This document shows, one piece after another, positions 11,379 to 20,745 of a stretch of 64,000 nt of DNA. The stretch is taken from the NCBI RefSeq assembly GCF_034720595.1, contig NZ_JAYESJ010000001.1:188501-252500 (forward strand). Reading direction: 5' to 3'. Under the pieces are notes generated by a model, which was given only the letters and a program-made list of their open reading frames with translations, made no database searches and was not told the DNA's origin. The translations under genes and the position numbers were made by a program. This stretch comes from Rhizobium sp. CC-YZS058. Its GTDB lineage: Bacteria; Pseudomonadota; Alphaproteobacteria; Rhizobiales; Rhizobiaceae. Each line of letters starts with the position of its first letter. The stretch's first letter is position 1.

Positions 11379-12293
11379 ATGAAAGCAAAGCTCGGCATGT
11401 CGCCCATCGCCTGGTGGAACGACGACCTTCCGGAGTTGAGCGATGATGTGTCGCTGGAGGAGTGCCTGCGCCAGTCGCGCAGTGCAGGCTTCACCGGCAT
11501 GGAAAAGGGCCGCCGCTTCCCCGATGACCCGGCGGTCATGCTGCCGATCCTCAAGGCCGCGGACGTGACGCTGTGCGGCGGCTGGTTCTCCGGCACGCTG
11601 GTCGACGAGGAGCTCTCCGCCAACAAGGACCGCATCCAGCCGATGATCGAGCTGTTCAAGGCGGTCAATGCGCCCTGCATCGTCTATGGCGAAGTCGGAC
11701 GCTCCATCCAGGGCGATCGCTCCAAGCCGCTCGCCACCAAGCCGCGGCTCTCCGATGACGAGATGGCCGCCTATGGCAGGCGGCTGACCGAATTCGGGGA
11801 ATGGTGCGCCGAGCAGGGCATGCCGCTCTCCTATCACCACCACATGGCCGCCGTGGTCGAGACGGAAGCCGAGCTCGATGCCTTCATGAAGGCCTCCGGC
11901 GCCGGCATCCCGTTGCTGCTCGATGCCGGCCATCTGGCCTTTGCCGGCGGCGATCCGTTGCGGGCGATCGACAAGCACCATGCGCGCATCAACCATGTGC
12001 ATGTGAAGGATATCCGTCGCTCGGTCGTCGACGGGCTCGACCGCAGCCGCCAGTCCTTCCTCGATGCCGTGGCACTGGGCGCCTTCACCGTGCCGGGCGA
12101 CGGCTCGCTCGATTTCGCGGCCATCGTCAAGCGCCTGGCCGATCACGGCTATGAGGGCTGGTTCGTCGTTGAAGCCGAGCAGGACCCGCGCAACGCGCCG
12201 CCGCAGAAGATGGCCGAGATCGGCCATGCCGAGCTGATGCGGGTGATGACTGCTGCGGGCTATGAGGTGGAAACCCAGGGTTTCCCCGCCTGA
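11379..12293 (+). CDS. iolE: Myo-inosose-2 dehydratase
   Basis: A 304-residue xylose-isomerase-like TIM-barrel enzyme that removes water from 2-keto-myo-inositol. Typical N-terminus KLGMSPIAWWNDDLPEL; metal-ligand regions include LSYHHHMAAVVE, LLDAGHLAFAGG and NHVHVKDIR. GAGGAG (11366-11371) overlaps the iolD stop and sits 7 bases before ATG 11379, indicating coupled translation. Confidence 0.95.
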   Translation: MKAKLGMSPIAWWNDDLPELSDDVSLEECLRQSRSAGFTGMEKGRRFPDDPAVMLPILKAADVTLCGGWFSGTLVDEELSANKDRIQPMIELFKAVNAPCIVYGEVGRSIQGDRSKPLATKPRLSDDEMAAYGRRLTEFGEWCAEQGMPLSYHHHMAAVVETEAELDAFMKASGAGIPLLLDAGHLAFAGGDPLRAIDKHHARINHVHVKDIRRSVVDGLDRSRQSFLDAVALGAFTVPGDGSLDFAAIVKRLADHGYEGWFVVEAEQDPRNAPPQKMAEIGHAELMRVMTAAGYEVETQGFPA

Positions 12294-12350
12294 ACCTCGC
12301 TTCGCCGCCCTTCGCGGCGCAGCGCCTGCATTGAGGACTGGAGATGTCTG

Positions 12351-13157
12351 ATGAGCCGATCGCCCCTTCACGTCAAACCACGCGCCAGGACCGGCCTTGT
12401 CCACGACATCACCCCGGCAAGCGCCGGCTGGACCCATGTCGGCTTTGCCCTGCACCGGCTCTCTGCCGGAGAGGGGGCAGAGGGCGAAACGGGCGAGCGC
12501 GAGGTCTGCCTGGTGCTTGTCGCCGGCAAGGCGCGGGTGACGGTCGATGGCGTGGAGTTCGGTGAACTCGGCGATCGCATGTCGCCCTTCGAGGGAGCGC
12601 CCTATGCGGTCTATGTGCCGAAGGGCAGCCACTGGCACGTGGTGGCGACGACCGCGCTCGAGCTCGGCGTCTGTTCCGCGCCGGGCGGGGAGGGGTTCAA
12701 GGCGCAGGTGATCGCGCCCGGCCGTCACCCGCAGATGACGCGCGGCAAGGACACCAACACCCGCTACGTGACGAACATCATGCCGGAGGATGACGGCGCG
12801 GCGCAGTCGCTTCTCGTCGTCGAAGTGATCACCCCCGGCGGCCACACCTCCTCCTACCCGCCCCACAAGCACGATCAGGACGCCCTGCCGGCCGAAAGCC
12901 TGCTCGAGGAAACCTATTACCATCGGCTCGATCCGGCGCAGGGCTTCGTGATGCAGCGCGTCTACACCGATGACCGCTCGCTCGACGAGACCATCGCCGC
13001 CGAGGATGGCGATGTCGTCCTCGTTCCGAAGGGCTATCATCCCGTCGCGGCGATCCATGGCTATCAGTCCTATTATCTCAACGTCATGGCCGGTCCGCAG
13101 CGCGTGTGGAAGTTTCACAATGCGCCGGAGCATGCCTGGCTGTTCACCGGCGTCTGA
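12351..13157 (+). CDS. iolB: 5-deoxy-glucuronate isomerase
   Basis: A 268-residue double-cupin enzyme that converts 5-deoxy-glucuronate to 5-dehydro-2-deoxygluconate, the IolC substrate. The motifs VPKGSHWHV, SSYPPHKHDQ, LEETYYHRL and VPKGYHPVAAIHGY match the IolB metal and substrate sites. GGAG (12340-12343) lies 7 bases before ATG 12351; an ATG at 12344 is in another frame. Last gene of the iol run. The first-step dehydrogenase (idhA/iolG) and the last-step iolA are not in this window. Confidence 0.95.
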   Translation: MSRSPLHVKPRARTGLVHDITPASAGWTHVGFALHRLSAGEGAEGETGEREVCLVLVAGKARVTVDGVEFGELGDRMSPFEGAPYAVYVPKGSHWHVVATTALELGVCSAPGGEGFKAQVIAPGRHPQMTRGKDTNTRYVTNIMPEDDGAAQSLLVVEVITPGGHTSSYPPHKHDQDALPAESLLEETYYHRLDPAQGFVMQRVYTDDRSLDETIAAEDGDVVLVPKGYHPVAAIHGYQSYYLNVMAGPQRVWKFHNAPEHAWLFTGV

Positions 13158-13198
13158 ACGCACTATCCTTCCCGTCTGAACCAGATCGGGAGGCTGAG

Positions 13199-13603
13199 AT
13201 GAAGATCGACGGCAATTGCCATTGCGGCGAGATTGCCTTTTCGGCCGAGATCGACCCGGATCAGGTCTCCATCTGCCATTGCAGCGACTGCCAGGTTTTG
13301 ACCGGCACCGCCTTTCGTATCACCGTGCCGGTGGCGCGCAGCCGCCTCAGCATGACGCGCGGCACGCCCCGGACCTATGTGAAAAGCAGCGAGAGCGGCC
13401 GTCCGCGCCTGCAGCTCTTCTGCGGCACCTGCGGCACGCCGCTCTTCACCACCGGTGAGGGAGCTGCGGCCGAGGTGGTCGGCATCCGCTGGGGCGCGAT
13501 CCATCAGCGCGCCGCACTGCCGCCGAAGCGGCAGAAATGGTGCCGCTCCTCCGCCGACTGGCTGGACAGCATCGCCGCCTTGCCGGCGACGGCTGGCGAG
13601 TGA
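13199..13603 (+). CDS. GFA-family (CENP-V/GFA) zinc-binding protein
   Basis: A 134-residue protein of the glutathione-dependent formaldehyde-activating enzyme fold. Zinc-ligand cysteines are seen in GNCHCGEI, ICHCSDCQ and FCGTCGTPLF. Members of this family are often not true formaldehyde enzymes, and the substrate is unknown here. GGGAGG (13188-13193) fixes ATG 13199. It follows iolB by 41 bases and might be read through from it, although no pathway link to inositol is known. Confidence 0.85.
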   Translation: MKIDGNCHCGEIAFSAEIDPDQVSICHCSDCQVLTGTAFRITVPVARSRLSMTRGTPRTYVKSSESGRPRLQLFCGTCGTPLFTTGEGAAAEVVGIRWGAIHQRAALPPKRQKWCRSSADWLDSIAALPATAGE

Positions 13604-13851
13604 GAGATCCAAGAACGCGGGCCGCGGCTTCTCCTGTGGCTGCAGCGCAGCGTTGCGGCTGCCTTTGCGCTGATGGGGTTGCGGCTTGCGGTCGAGGGGC
13701 GGTGAGTGCGTTGCGGGGCTGCGGAATGGGCGATGGCGCAGGATCGTCATTTGCTTTCCTCGCCTGACTTTCGTAAGCGGGGGAACCCTCCCTGCCGGCC
13801 GCTGCTTCTCCCGCGCATCGGTCTGCCCCGCCATCCGAAAGGAAGATTGAC

Positions 13852-14547
13852 GTGTCCTCCCCTGCCTCCGCCCTGCCTGTCGAAACCCATCCGACGTTCG
13901 AGAAGAGCTTTTCCGGCTTCCTCTTCGACATGGACGGCACCCTGCTCAATTCGATCGCGGCAGCCGAGCGGGTCTGGAGCCAGTGGGCGATCGACCATGG
14001 GCTCGATGTCGCGACCTTCCTGCCCTTCATGCATGGCAAGCGTGGCATCGACACGATCAGCCAGCTCAACCTGCCGGGTGTCGATCCGGCGGTCGAGGCT
14101 GCCAAGGTCACGGCTGCCGAAATCGTCGATGTCGAGGGTGTCGTGCCGATCCCGGGCGCGCTCGATTTCGTGCGCAACCTGCCGGCCGATCGCTGGGCCA
14201 TCGTTACCTCCTCGCCGCTTGCGCTTGCCAAGGCGCGCATGGCCAAGGCCGGCCTGACGCCGCCGAAATTCCTGGTGACCTCGGAAGATGTCGCACAGGG
14301 CAAGCCTGCGCCGGACTGCTACAAGCTCGGCGCGGAGCGTCTCGGTTTCGATCCGGCTGATTGCCTGGTGTTCGAAGATGTGGCCGCGGGCGTCATGGCG
14401 GGCGAATCGGCAGGCGCCGATGTCGTCGTCATCACCGCCACGCATGAGCACCCTTTTGAAACCACCCATCTGCAGATCCCCGGCTATGAGGGTGTGGAAG
14501 CCGTCGTCGGGGCGGATGGCCGCCTGTCGATCCGCCGCACGCTTTGA
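13852..14547 (+). CDS. HAD-superfamily sugar-phosphatase-like hydrolase
   Basis: A 231-residue HAD hydrolase, subfamily IA. Motif I is FLFDMDGTLLNS (nucleophile Asp), motif II IVTSSPLAL, motif III Lys in QGKPAPDCY, and motif IV VFEDVAAGV. It resembles phosphatases of 2-deoxyglucose-6-phosphate or glycerol-3-phosphate, but specificity cannot be assigned. GTG 13852 has a GGAAG site just before it. The adjacent otsB-otsA pair may point to sugar-phosphate metabolism. Confidence 0.85.
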   Translation: MSSPASALPVETHPTFEKSFSGFLFDMDGTLLNSIAAAERVWSQWAIDHGLDVATFLPFMHGKRGIDTISQLNLPGVDPAVEAAKVTAAEIVDVEGVVPIPGALDFVRNLPADRWAIVTSSPLALAKARMAKAGLTPPKFLVTSEDVAQGKPAPDCYKLGAERLGFDPADCLVFEDVAAGVMAGESAGADVVVITATHEHPFETTHLQIPGYEGVEAVVGADGRLSIRRTL

Positions 14548-14624
14548 GCCGCATCGGCCCGCGCTGCCGCCGGCGGCGCAGGCCAAGGGTTGCCGTGCCT
14601 GCCCGGAGTCCTAGCTATCCGGGC

Positions 14625-15401
14625 ATGGCGAACCCCTTGTCTTCACGATCCGACCACGCTGGTCCGCTCGCCCCGGTGGCGGAGGCGCCCGCCCGCTACG
14701 CGCTGTTCCTCGATATTGACGGCACGCTGCTGGAGCTTGCGCCAACCCCGGAGGCGATCGTCGTTCCCCCGGATCTGCCGCAGCTTTTGGCGGCGCTCTC
14801 TGCCCGCCTGGGCGGCGCGCTGGCGCTCGTCACCGGTCGGGCCTTACCTTTTGCCGACCAGCTCTTCGCGCCGCTCTCCCTGCCGATCGCAGGCTTGCAC
14901 GGCGCAGAGCGGCGGACGCCGGACGGTTCCATTTGTCGACCGGACATTCCTCCGGCCTTCGCCCAGCTGAAGCGGGATGTGCAGAAGCGCGCGTCCTCTC
15001 TCGACGGCGTTCTGATCGAGGACAAGGGCGCGGCTCTCGGCGCGCATTACCGCCTGGCGCCCGAGCACCGAGGGGCGGTGGAGGCTCTGATGCAGGAGGC
15101 GGCGCGAGAGGCAGGACCGGACTTTGTCCTGCAGTTCGGCAAGATGGTCGTGGAACTGCGGCCGGCCAGCGCCAGTAAGGGGGAAGCGCTGCGCGCCTTC
15201 CTGGCTGAGCCGCCTTTTGCCGGGCGCCTGCCGGTCGCGATCGGTGACGACGTGACCGACGAAGCCATGTTCGCGGTGGCGAATAGGCTCGGCGGCCATT
15301 CGATCCGCATCGGCCCAGCCGACGCGCCGACGGCGGCACGGGCGACGATCGAGAGCGTATCGGCGCTGCGCGCGGCGCTTGAGAGCGTGGCGGAGATTTA
15401 G
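14625..15401 (+). CDS. otsB: Trehalose-6-phosphate phosphatase
   Basis: A 258-residue HAD phosphatase that completes trehalose synthesis. Motif I ALFLDIDGTLLEL, substrate loop GLHGAERR, motif III region ELRPASASKGEAL and motif IV AIGDDVTDEAMF are all present. ATG 14625 is the first start giving the usual short N-terminus; an in-frame upstream extension is rich in arginine and is unlikely. It precedes otsA by 116 bases, and a strong hairpin lies between them. Confidence 0.93.
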   Translation: MANPLSSRSDHAGPLAPVAEAPARYALFLDIDGTLLELAPTPEAIVVPPDLPQLLAALSARLGGALALVTGRALPFADQLFAPLSLPIAGLHGAERRTPDGSICRPDIPPAFAQLKRDVQKRASSLDGVLIEDKGAALGAHYRLAPEHRGAVEALMQEAAREAGPDFVLQFGKMVVELRPASASKGEALRAFLAEPPFAGRLPVAIGDDVTDEAMFAVANRLGGHSIRIGPADAPTAARATIESVSALRAALESVAEI

Positions 15402-15468
15402 CCAGCTTAGGATCCTGTGCAGGTCGGGGGACGGCCGGGCAGGGATTAGGGCAAGACAGGATGAGAGG

Positions 15469-15492
15469 CCGGCACGTGTGATGCGTGCCGGT
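15469..15492 (+). terminator. Hairpin between otsB and otsA
   Basis: CCGGCACG (15469-15476), a 7-base loop and CGTGCCGG (15484-15491), followed by TCTTCTTC. It looks like a weak intrinsic terminator or attenuator and lies 11 bases before the otsA ribosome site. Confidence 0.4.
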
Positions 15493-15517
15493 CTTCTTCA
15501 AGAAAGGAGAAAGACCC

Positions 15518-16891
15518 GTGAGTCGTCTGATCGTCGTTTCCAACCGTGTGCCCGTGCCCGAAAAGGCAGGCACGGCGCCGGCCGGGGGGTTGGCCGTTGC
15601 GCTGCAGGCGGCGCTCGAAGAACGCGGCGGGATCTGGATGGGCTGGTCCGGCAAGTCGAGCGGCACCAAAGAGCCCGAGGCGCTCGATCTCCAGGAGCGC
15701 GGCAAGATCACCTATGCCTTGACCGACCTCACCAAGAAGGATGTCGACGAATATTATTTCGGCTTCGCCAACCGGGTGCTCTGGCCGATCTGCCACTATC
15801 GGCTGGATCTCGCCGAATATGGCCGCAAGGAAATGGCCGGCTATTTCCGCGTCAACCGCTTCTTCGCCCAGCGTCTCGCACCTTTGTTGAAGGACGACGA
15901 CGTTATCTGGATTCACGACTATCATCTGATCCCGTTGGCGGCCGAGCTTCGCCAGATGGGCGTGACCAACCGGATCGGCTTCTTCCTGCACATTCCCTGG
16001 CCACCCGCCGACGTGCTCTTCGCCATGCCGGTGCATGAGGAGATCATGCGCGGGCTTTCGCATTACGATCTGATCGGCTTCCAGACGGATCACGATCTGG
16101 AAAACTTTGCCGGCGGTCTGCGGCGCGAGGGGATCGGCAATGAAATCAATCCCGGCCGCTATTCCGCCCATGGCCGCATCTTCAAGGGCGGCGCTTATGG
16201 GATCGGCATCGAGACGAAGAACTTCGCCGAATTCGCCCGTAAGAGCGCGCAGAACACGATGGTCAAGAAGGCGCGCGCCAGCATCGAGGGGCGCGACCTG
16301 ATCATCGGCGTCGATCGGCTGGATTATTCGAAGGGCATCACCCAGCGCATCGACGCCTTCGAGCGCTTCATCGACGCCAATCCGGGCCAGCAGGGCCGCG
16401 TCACCTATCTGCAGGTCACGCCGAAGTCACGCTCCGAAGTGCCGGAATACGAGGCGATGCAGCGCACGGTGGCCGAGCAGGCCGGCCGGGTCAACGGCGC
16501 GCTCGGCACGGTCGACTGGGTGCCGATCCGCTACATCAACCGCTCGATCTCCCGCCCCATCCTGGCGGGTCTCTATCGGCTGGCCCGTGTCGGCCTGGTC
16601 ACGCCGCTGCGCGATGGCATGAATCTTGTCGCCAAGGAATATATCGCCGCCCAGGATCCCGAGGATCCAGGCGTCCTCGTGCTCTCCCGCTTTGCCGGGG
16701 CCGCGCGCGAGCTCAAGGGGGCGCTGCTCGTCAATCCCTACGATATCGAGGGCACGGCCAATGCGCTGGCCCGGGCGCTGTCCATGCCCGCCTCCGAGCG
16801 GCGTGAGCGCTGGCAGATTATGATGGACTTCCTGCTCGAGCATGATGTCTCGCGCTGGTGCACAGATTTTCTGAAGGACCTGACCGACTAG
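15518..16891 (+). CDS. otsA: Trehalose-6-phosphate synthase
   Basis: A 457-residue GT20 glycosyltransferase that joins UDP-glucose and glucose-6-phosphate. N-terminus [13 protein letters not shown]; the motifs [34 protein letters not shown] and [14 protein letters not shown] are those of OtsA. AAAGGAG (15503-15509) supports GTG 15518. With otsB it makes trehalose, an osmo- and desiccation protectant in rhizobia. I looked for an EcfG-type GGAAC promoter upstream and saw none. Confidence 0.96.
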   Translation: MSRLIVVSNRVPVPEKAGTAPAGGLAVALQAALEERGGIWMGWSGKSSGTKEPEALDLQERGKITYALTDLTKKDVDEYYFGFANRVLWPICHYRLDLAEYGRKEMAGYFRVNRFFAQRLAPLLKDDDVIWIHDYHLIPLAAELRQMGVTNRIGFFLHIPWPPADVLFAMPVHEEIMRGLSHYDLIGFQTDHDLENFAGGLRREGIGNEINPGRYSAHGRIFKGGAYGIGIETKNFAEFARKSAQNTMVKKARASIEGRDLIIGVDRLDYSKGITQRIDAFERFIDANPGQQGRVTYLQVTPKSRSEVPEYEAMQRTVAEQAGRVNGALGTVDWVPIRYINRSISRPILAGLYRLARVGLVTPLRDGMNLVAKEYIAAQDPEDPGVLVLSRFAGAARELKGALLVNPYDIEGTANALARALSMPASERRERWQIMMDFLLEHDVSRWCTDFLKDLTD

Positions 16892-16993
16892 TCCCCAGCC
16901 CGGCGCGGCTGCCGGCGGCGCAGCACGAGAACAGGCTGGAGTTTAAGATGCTCTTGTGTATGGATCTTTTTTCCAAAATCCGAGGAGCAGGGT

Positions 16994-18259
16994 TTGCACG
17001 CACTTACATCGTCTCTTCTGCTCGTCACCCATGTCCCCATTCGGAAAGGGCCCGCCGGGCCGCAGATCGACGACCAGACGGCTGCCGGCATCGTTCAATG
17101 GTGCAAGGCTTTCGAGAGAGTCACCTATATCGGCATGGAGGAAGAGGCCGGGTCTGCGAAAGCGAGTTCGTCCCAGTGGGTTGATCTCTCCACGTTTCCC
17201 GGCGCGCAGAACTGCCGGGTTCTGGCGCTGCCGCGCGCCTATCGGATGCAGGAGATGGCTCGCCATCGCCGCCCTGTCATGGACCTGATCCGGCGCGAGA
17301 TCGCGGCCCACAGCCATCTCTGCTTCACGCTTGGCGGGCTCAACGGCGACTGGCCTGCGCTTGCCGCAAAGGAGGCCATCCGCCAAGACCGGGCCTACAG
17401 CGCCTGGCTGGACCGTGTCGAGCCATTGATCGTGGCGCGGGAGATGAAGGAGGCGTCGTTCAAATCCCGCCTCTTCTGGCGTGTGGCACTGCCGCTCTTC
17501 GACCGGCGGATCCGCTCTCTGTTGTCGCGCAGCACGGTGGCGCTGCTGCAGGGACGGGACACCTATGATTACTATGCCCGCTTCGCCCCCTCTCCGCATT
17601 GCACCTACGACACCCACACGAGCGTGGCCGACGAGATCGACGATGCGGCTCTGGCCGCCAAGCGTGCGCGCATTCTGGAGAAGAGCCCGCTGACCATTCT
17701 CTATGTCGGTCGCGCCGCACCCATGAAGGGGCCGGGAGACTGGCTCTCGGTTCTCGAGGCGCTGGACCTCCAGTCCATTCCCTTCCGCGCGACCTGGATC
17801 GGAGACGGGCCGGACCTGGCCCGGATGCAGGAGCGGGTCGCGCGGTCGGGCTTGACGGATCAGGTCGTCCTTCACGGGTTCGAAGGAAATCGCGCAGTTC
17901 TGCTGCGGGCGATGCGCGAGAGCGATCTTCTGCTTTTCTGCCACAAGACCCCGGAATCCCCCCGTTGCCTGATCGAGGCGCTCGTGTCGGGCTGCCCGCT
18001 GGTCGGCTATGAAACAGCCTATCCGAAGGGCCTGGTCGATGCGCGGGGCGGCGGTCTTTTCGTCCCCCAGGACGATGTGGCGGCGCTGACCGCCTGCGTC
18101 CGCGATCTCCATGCAGACCGGCAGGCGCTGGCGAGGCTGGTCGACGAGGCAGCCGCAAGCGGCCGCCTCTATAACGAGGACGATGTCTATGCTCACCGGG
18201 CCAGGCTGATGAAGCAGGCCGGCGCCACGGCGCGCGATCACGCCGCCTTGGCGACGTGA
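16994..18259 (+). CDS. Group 1 (GT4-like) glycosyltransferase
   Basis: A 421-residue protein with a GT-B fold: N-terminal domain SSLLLVTHVPIRKG, and C-terminal nucleotide-sugar domain from about 235 (LTILYVGRAAPMKGPGDW) with the E-x7-E motif in ESPRCLIEALVSGCPLVGYE. Sugar and acceptor are unknown; exopolysaccharide or LPS are reasonable guesses. It begins with TTG, supported by AGGAG (16983-16987) with 6-base spacing. The 3' end overlaps the 3' end of prfC on the other strand by 22 bases. Confidence 0.85.
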   Translation: MHALTSSLLLVTHVPIRKGPAGPQIDDQTAAGIVQWCKAFERVTYIGMEEEAGSAKASSSQWVDLSTFPGAQNCRVLALPRAYRMQEMARHRRPVMDLIRREIAAHSHLCFTLGGLNGDWPALAAKEAIRQDRAYSAWLDRVEPLIVAREMKEASFKSRLFWRVALPLFDRRIRSLLSRSTVALLQGRDTYDYYARFAPSPHCTYDTHTSVADEIDDAALAAKRARILEKSPLTILYVGRAAPMKGPGDWLSVLEALDLQSIPFRATWIGDGPDLARMQERVARSGLTDQVVLHGFEGNRAVLLRAMRESDLLLFCHKTPESPRCLIEALVSGCPLVGYETAYPKGLVDARGGGLFVPQDDVAALTACVRDLHADRQALARLVDEAAASGRLYNEDDVYAHRARLMKQAGATARDHAALAT

Positions 18260-19821
18260 TACTCCTTGATCGCGACCATGCGGATGGCCGGCGCGCGCTC
18301 GGATTCGTAACGCAGTGAGAAGCTGTCCTGGGCCAGGAACACCGGATCGCCATCGAGATCGCGGGCGATATCGCCGCGCTTGGTGGTGATGAACTTGTCC
18401 AGATCGGCGGGATTGTCTGCCGAAATCCAGCGGCAGACCGAGAAGCGTGCCATCTCGAACGACACCGGCAGCCCATATTCGGCCGAGAGACGTTCCTTGA
18501 GAACATCGAGCTGAAGCGCGCCGACCACGCCGACGATCGCCGGCGAGCCGTCCTCCGGCGAAAAGAGCTGGACGACGCCCTCTTCCGCCATCTGCTGCAG
18601 GGCCTCCTTCAGCTTCTTGGCCTTCATCGCATCCTCAAGCCGCACGCGGCGCAGGATTTCCGGCGAAAAGTTGGGCACGCCCTGGAAGACCAGCGCTTCG
18701 CCTTCCGTCAACGTATCGCCAATGCGCAGCGTGCCGTGGTTGGGAATGCCGACCACGTCGCCGGCATAGGCCGTATCCGCCAGCTGGCGCTGCGAGGCGA
18801 AAAAGAATTGCGGGGCGGTAAGGCCGAGCTGCTTGCCGGTTCGTGCCAGCCGCGCCTTCATGCCGCGCTCCAGCTTGCCGGAGCAGATGCGGGCGAAGGC
18901 GATGCGGTCGCGATGGTTCGGGTCCATGTTCGCCTGGATCTTGAAGACGAAGGCCGTCATCTTGTCTTCGGCCGCATGAACGGTGCGGGTGTCCGCCACC
19001 TGGTCACGCGGCGGCGGCGCGAAATCGCCGAGCGCATTGATGAGGTCGCGCACCCCGAAATTGCGCAGCGCCGAGCCGAAGAAGACCGGCGTCATATGGC
19101 CTTCGAGGAAGGACTGGCGGTCGAAGGGGCGGCAGGCCTCGGCGGCCAGCAGCACCTCGTCGATGAAGGCGCTGCGCTCGTTCTCGGGAAGCCGGTCGGC
19201 CACTGTCTCGGGACCATTGACCTCGGTCGGCACCACGTCCGTGTCGGAGCCGCGCACCGTGCTGTCGGCAAGGTTATAGGAGCCGCAGAAGGTCTTGGAC
19301 CGGCCGATCGGCCAGGTGACCGGGGCGGTGTCGAGCGCCAGCTTCTCTTCCACTTCATCGAGAATCTCGAAGGGATCGCGGCTTTCGCGGTCCATCTTGT
19401 TGACGAAGGTGATGATCGGGATGTCGCGCATGCGGCAGACTTCGAACAGCTTCAGCGTCCGCGGCTCGATGCCCTTGGCGGCGTCGATGACCATGACCGC
19501 CGCATCCACCGCCGTCAGGGTGCGATAGGTGTCGTCGGCAAAATCCTCGTGGCCCGGCGTGTCGAGGATGTTGAAGACATTGCCGTCATATTCGAAGGTC
19601 ATGACCGAGGTGACGACCGAAATGCCGCGCTCCCGCTCGATCTTCATCCAGTCGGAGCGCGTCTGGATGCGGTCCTTCTTTGCCTTGACTTCGCCGGCGA
19701 GCTGGATCGCGCCGCCGAACAGCAGCAGCTTTTCGGTCAGCGTGGTCTTGCCGGCGTCCGGGTGGGCGATGATCGCGAAGGTGCGGCGGCGGGAAACCGC
19801 CTCTGCCAAAGTTTCAACCAT
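18238..19821 (-). CDS. prfC: Peptide chain release factor 3
   Basis: A 527-residue GTPase that recycles RF1/RF2 from ribosomes after termination. G motifs: G1 AHPDAGKTT (19-27), G3 DTPGHEDF (about 90), G4 NKMD (about 144). The segment RTRSDWMKIERERGISV is switch I. Its C-terminal domain ends with a lysine/alanine tail. The gene converges with the glycosyltransferase and is divergent from dut. Confidence 0.96.
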   Translation of the reverse strand: MVETLAEAVSRRRTFAIIAHPDAGKTTLTEKLLLFGGAIQLAGEVKAKKDRIQTRSDWMKIERERGISVVTSVMTFEYDGNVFNILDTPGHEDFADDTYRTLTAVDAAVMVIDAAKGIEPRTLKLFEVCRMRDIPIITFVNKMDRESRDPFEILDEVEEKLALDTAPVTWPIGRSKTFCGSYNLADSTVRGSDTDVVPTEVNGPETVADRLPENERSAFIDEVLLAAEACRPFDRQSFLEGHMTPVFFGSALRNFGVRDLINALGDFAPPPRDQVADTRTVHAAEDKMTAFVFKIQANMDPNHRDRIAFARICSGKLERGMKARLARTGKQLGLTAPQFFFASQRQLADTAYAGDVVGIPNHGTLRIGDTLTEGEALVFQGVPNFSPEILRRVRLEDAMKAKKLKEALQQMAEEGVVQLFSPEDGSPAIVGVVGALQLDVLKERLSAEYGLPVSFEMARFSVCRWISADNPADLDKFITTKRGDIARDLDGDPVFLAQDSFSLRYESERAPAIRMVAIKEYHVAKAA

Positions 19822-19845
19822 GGGGGATGTCCTGTCTTTGCCGCC

Positions 19846-19874
19846 TATCTAGCGGTCCCGCCCGCTTTATGCAA
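19846..19874 (-). promoter_or_regulatory. Sigma70-type promoter of prfC
   Basis: On the minus strand TTGCAT (19874-19869) and TAGATA (19851-19846) are 17 bases apart, placing the start point about 17 bases before the prfC start codon. Confidence 0.5.
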
Positions 19875-19980
19875 TTGACCCTGCAACGGCGACGGCCTGA
19901 TCCACCGGTGCGCCCTTCTGGTCCCCGAAGGCGCAGAGCCCGGCAGCGCTGATGCACACGTCTTCCGCTCGGAGTTTCTC

Positions 19981-20445
19981 ATGCGCGATGTTCTCGGTCC
20001 CTCTCTGCCCCTCCTTCGGCTGCCGCATGGCGCCGGCCTGCCGCTGCCGGCCTATGAGACGGAAGGCGCCGCCGGCATGGATCTGCGCGCCGCCTTGCCG
20101 GAGGATGCGCCGCTGACGCTCGCGCCAGGGTCGCGCGCGCTACTCCCGACCGGCTTCGTTTTCGAGATCCCTGCGGGGTATGAAGGCCAGGTGCGGCCGC
20201 GCTCGGGACTTGCCGCCCGCCACGGGGTGACCTGCCTCAACACGCCCGGCACGATCGACAGCGACTACCGCGGCGAGCTGAAGGTTCTGCTCATCAACCA
20301 CGGAGACGAAGCGTTTCTTGTCACCCGCGGCATGCGCATCGCGCAGTTCGTTCTGGCTCCGGTCGTCCAGGCGCGGTGCATCGAGGCGATTGCGGTCAGC
20401 GACACCGCACGCGGCGCCGGCGGCTTCGGCTCTACCGGCGTCTGA
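19981..20445 (+). CDS. dut: dUTP diphosphatase (dUTPase)
   Basis: A 154-residue trimeric dUTPase that converts dUTP to dUMP and keeps uracil out of DNA. All five motifs are visible: [40 protein letters not shown] and the C-terminal [14 protein letters not shown] 8 bases before ATG 19981 supports the start. In several alphaproteobacteria dut follows coaBC; here they are 14 kb apart. Confidence 0.96.
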   Translation: MRDVLGPSLPLLRLPHGAGLPLPAYETEGAAGMDLRAALPEDAPLTLAPGSRALLPTGFVFEIPAGYEGQVRPRSGLAARHGVTCLNTPGTIDSDYRGELKVLLINHGDEAFLVTRGMRIAQFVLAPVVQARCIEAIAVSDTARGAGGFGSTGV

Positions 20446-20745
20446 GCCTCTCGGCTCTGTCCGCTTCCAACATTGCCGATCGCATCAAGCCGCCTAGCTC
20501 TTTACGGGAAAAGCCGGAGTCCGGGTTTGCGGATGCCGCCCCGGATGTTCGGGCGTTGCAGTAAGATCACGCTTTCACATCTTTGTGCATTGCACCATGA
20601 TAAGACCGTATTGACTTACAAACATACATTCCTGTTTGTATAGGCCTGATCCCACGGTTGTCCCCGTCCCGTGGGCCCCCTTTCGCCACATCCGGCCATT
20701 GGTCAGCTCCCTCTGTCCAACGCCGGACTTTCTCATGAGAGTTCC
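20446..20745. other. Intergenic region dut-acrA with pump promoter
   Basis: The first 130 bases hold nothing I can name. The second half holds the acr promoter and the palindromic operator described separately. No gene is supported; GC falls clearly around 20570-20650. Confidence 0.6.
20611..20640 (+). promoter_or_regulatory. acrAB promoter with AcrR-like operator
   Basis: TTGACT (20611-20616) is followed at once by a 24-base inverted repeat: TACAAACA (20617-20624), 8 bases, TGTTTGTA (20633-20640). The likely -10 (TTTGTA or TTGTAT) lies inside the right arm. The length, the outer TACA...TGTA bases and the position resemble the E. coli AcrR operator, so it is the probable binding site of the TetR regulator encoded downstream of acrB. 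Confidence 0.65.

Noticed and set aside
12300..12320. Small hairpin between iolE and iolB
   Set aside because: Short stem without T run in a coupled operon; no sign of function.
15402..15517. Search for an EcfG (GGAAC-N16/17-CGTT) promoter before otsA
   Set aside because: No match seen, although general-stress control of trehalose genes is common.
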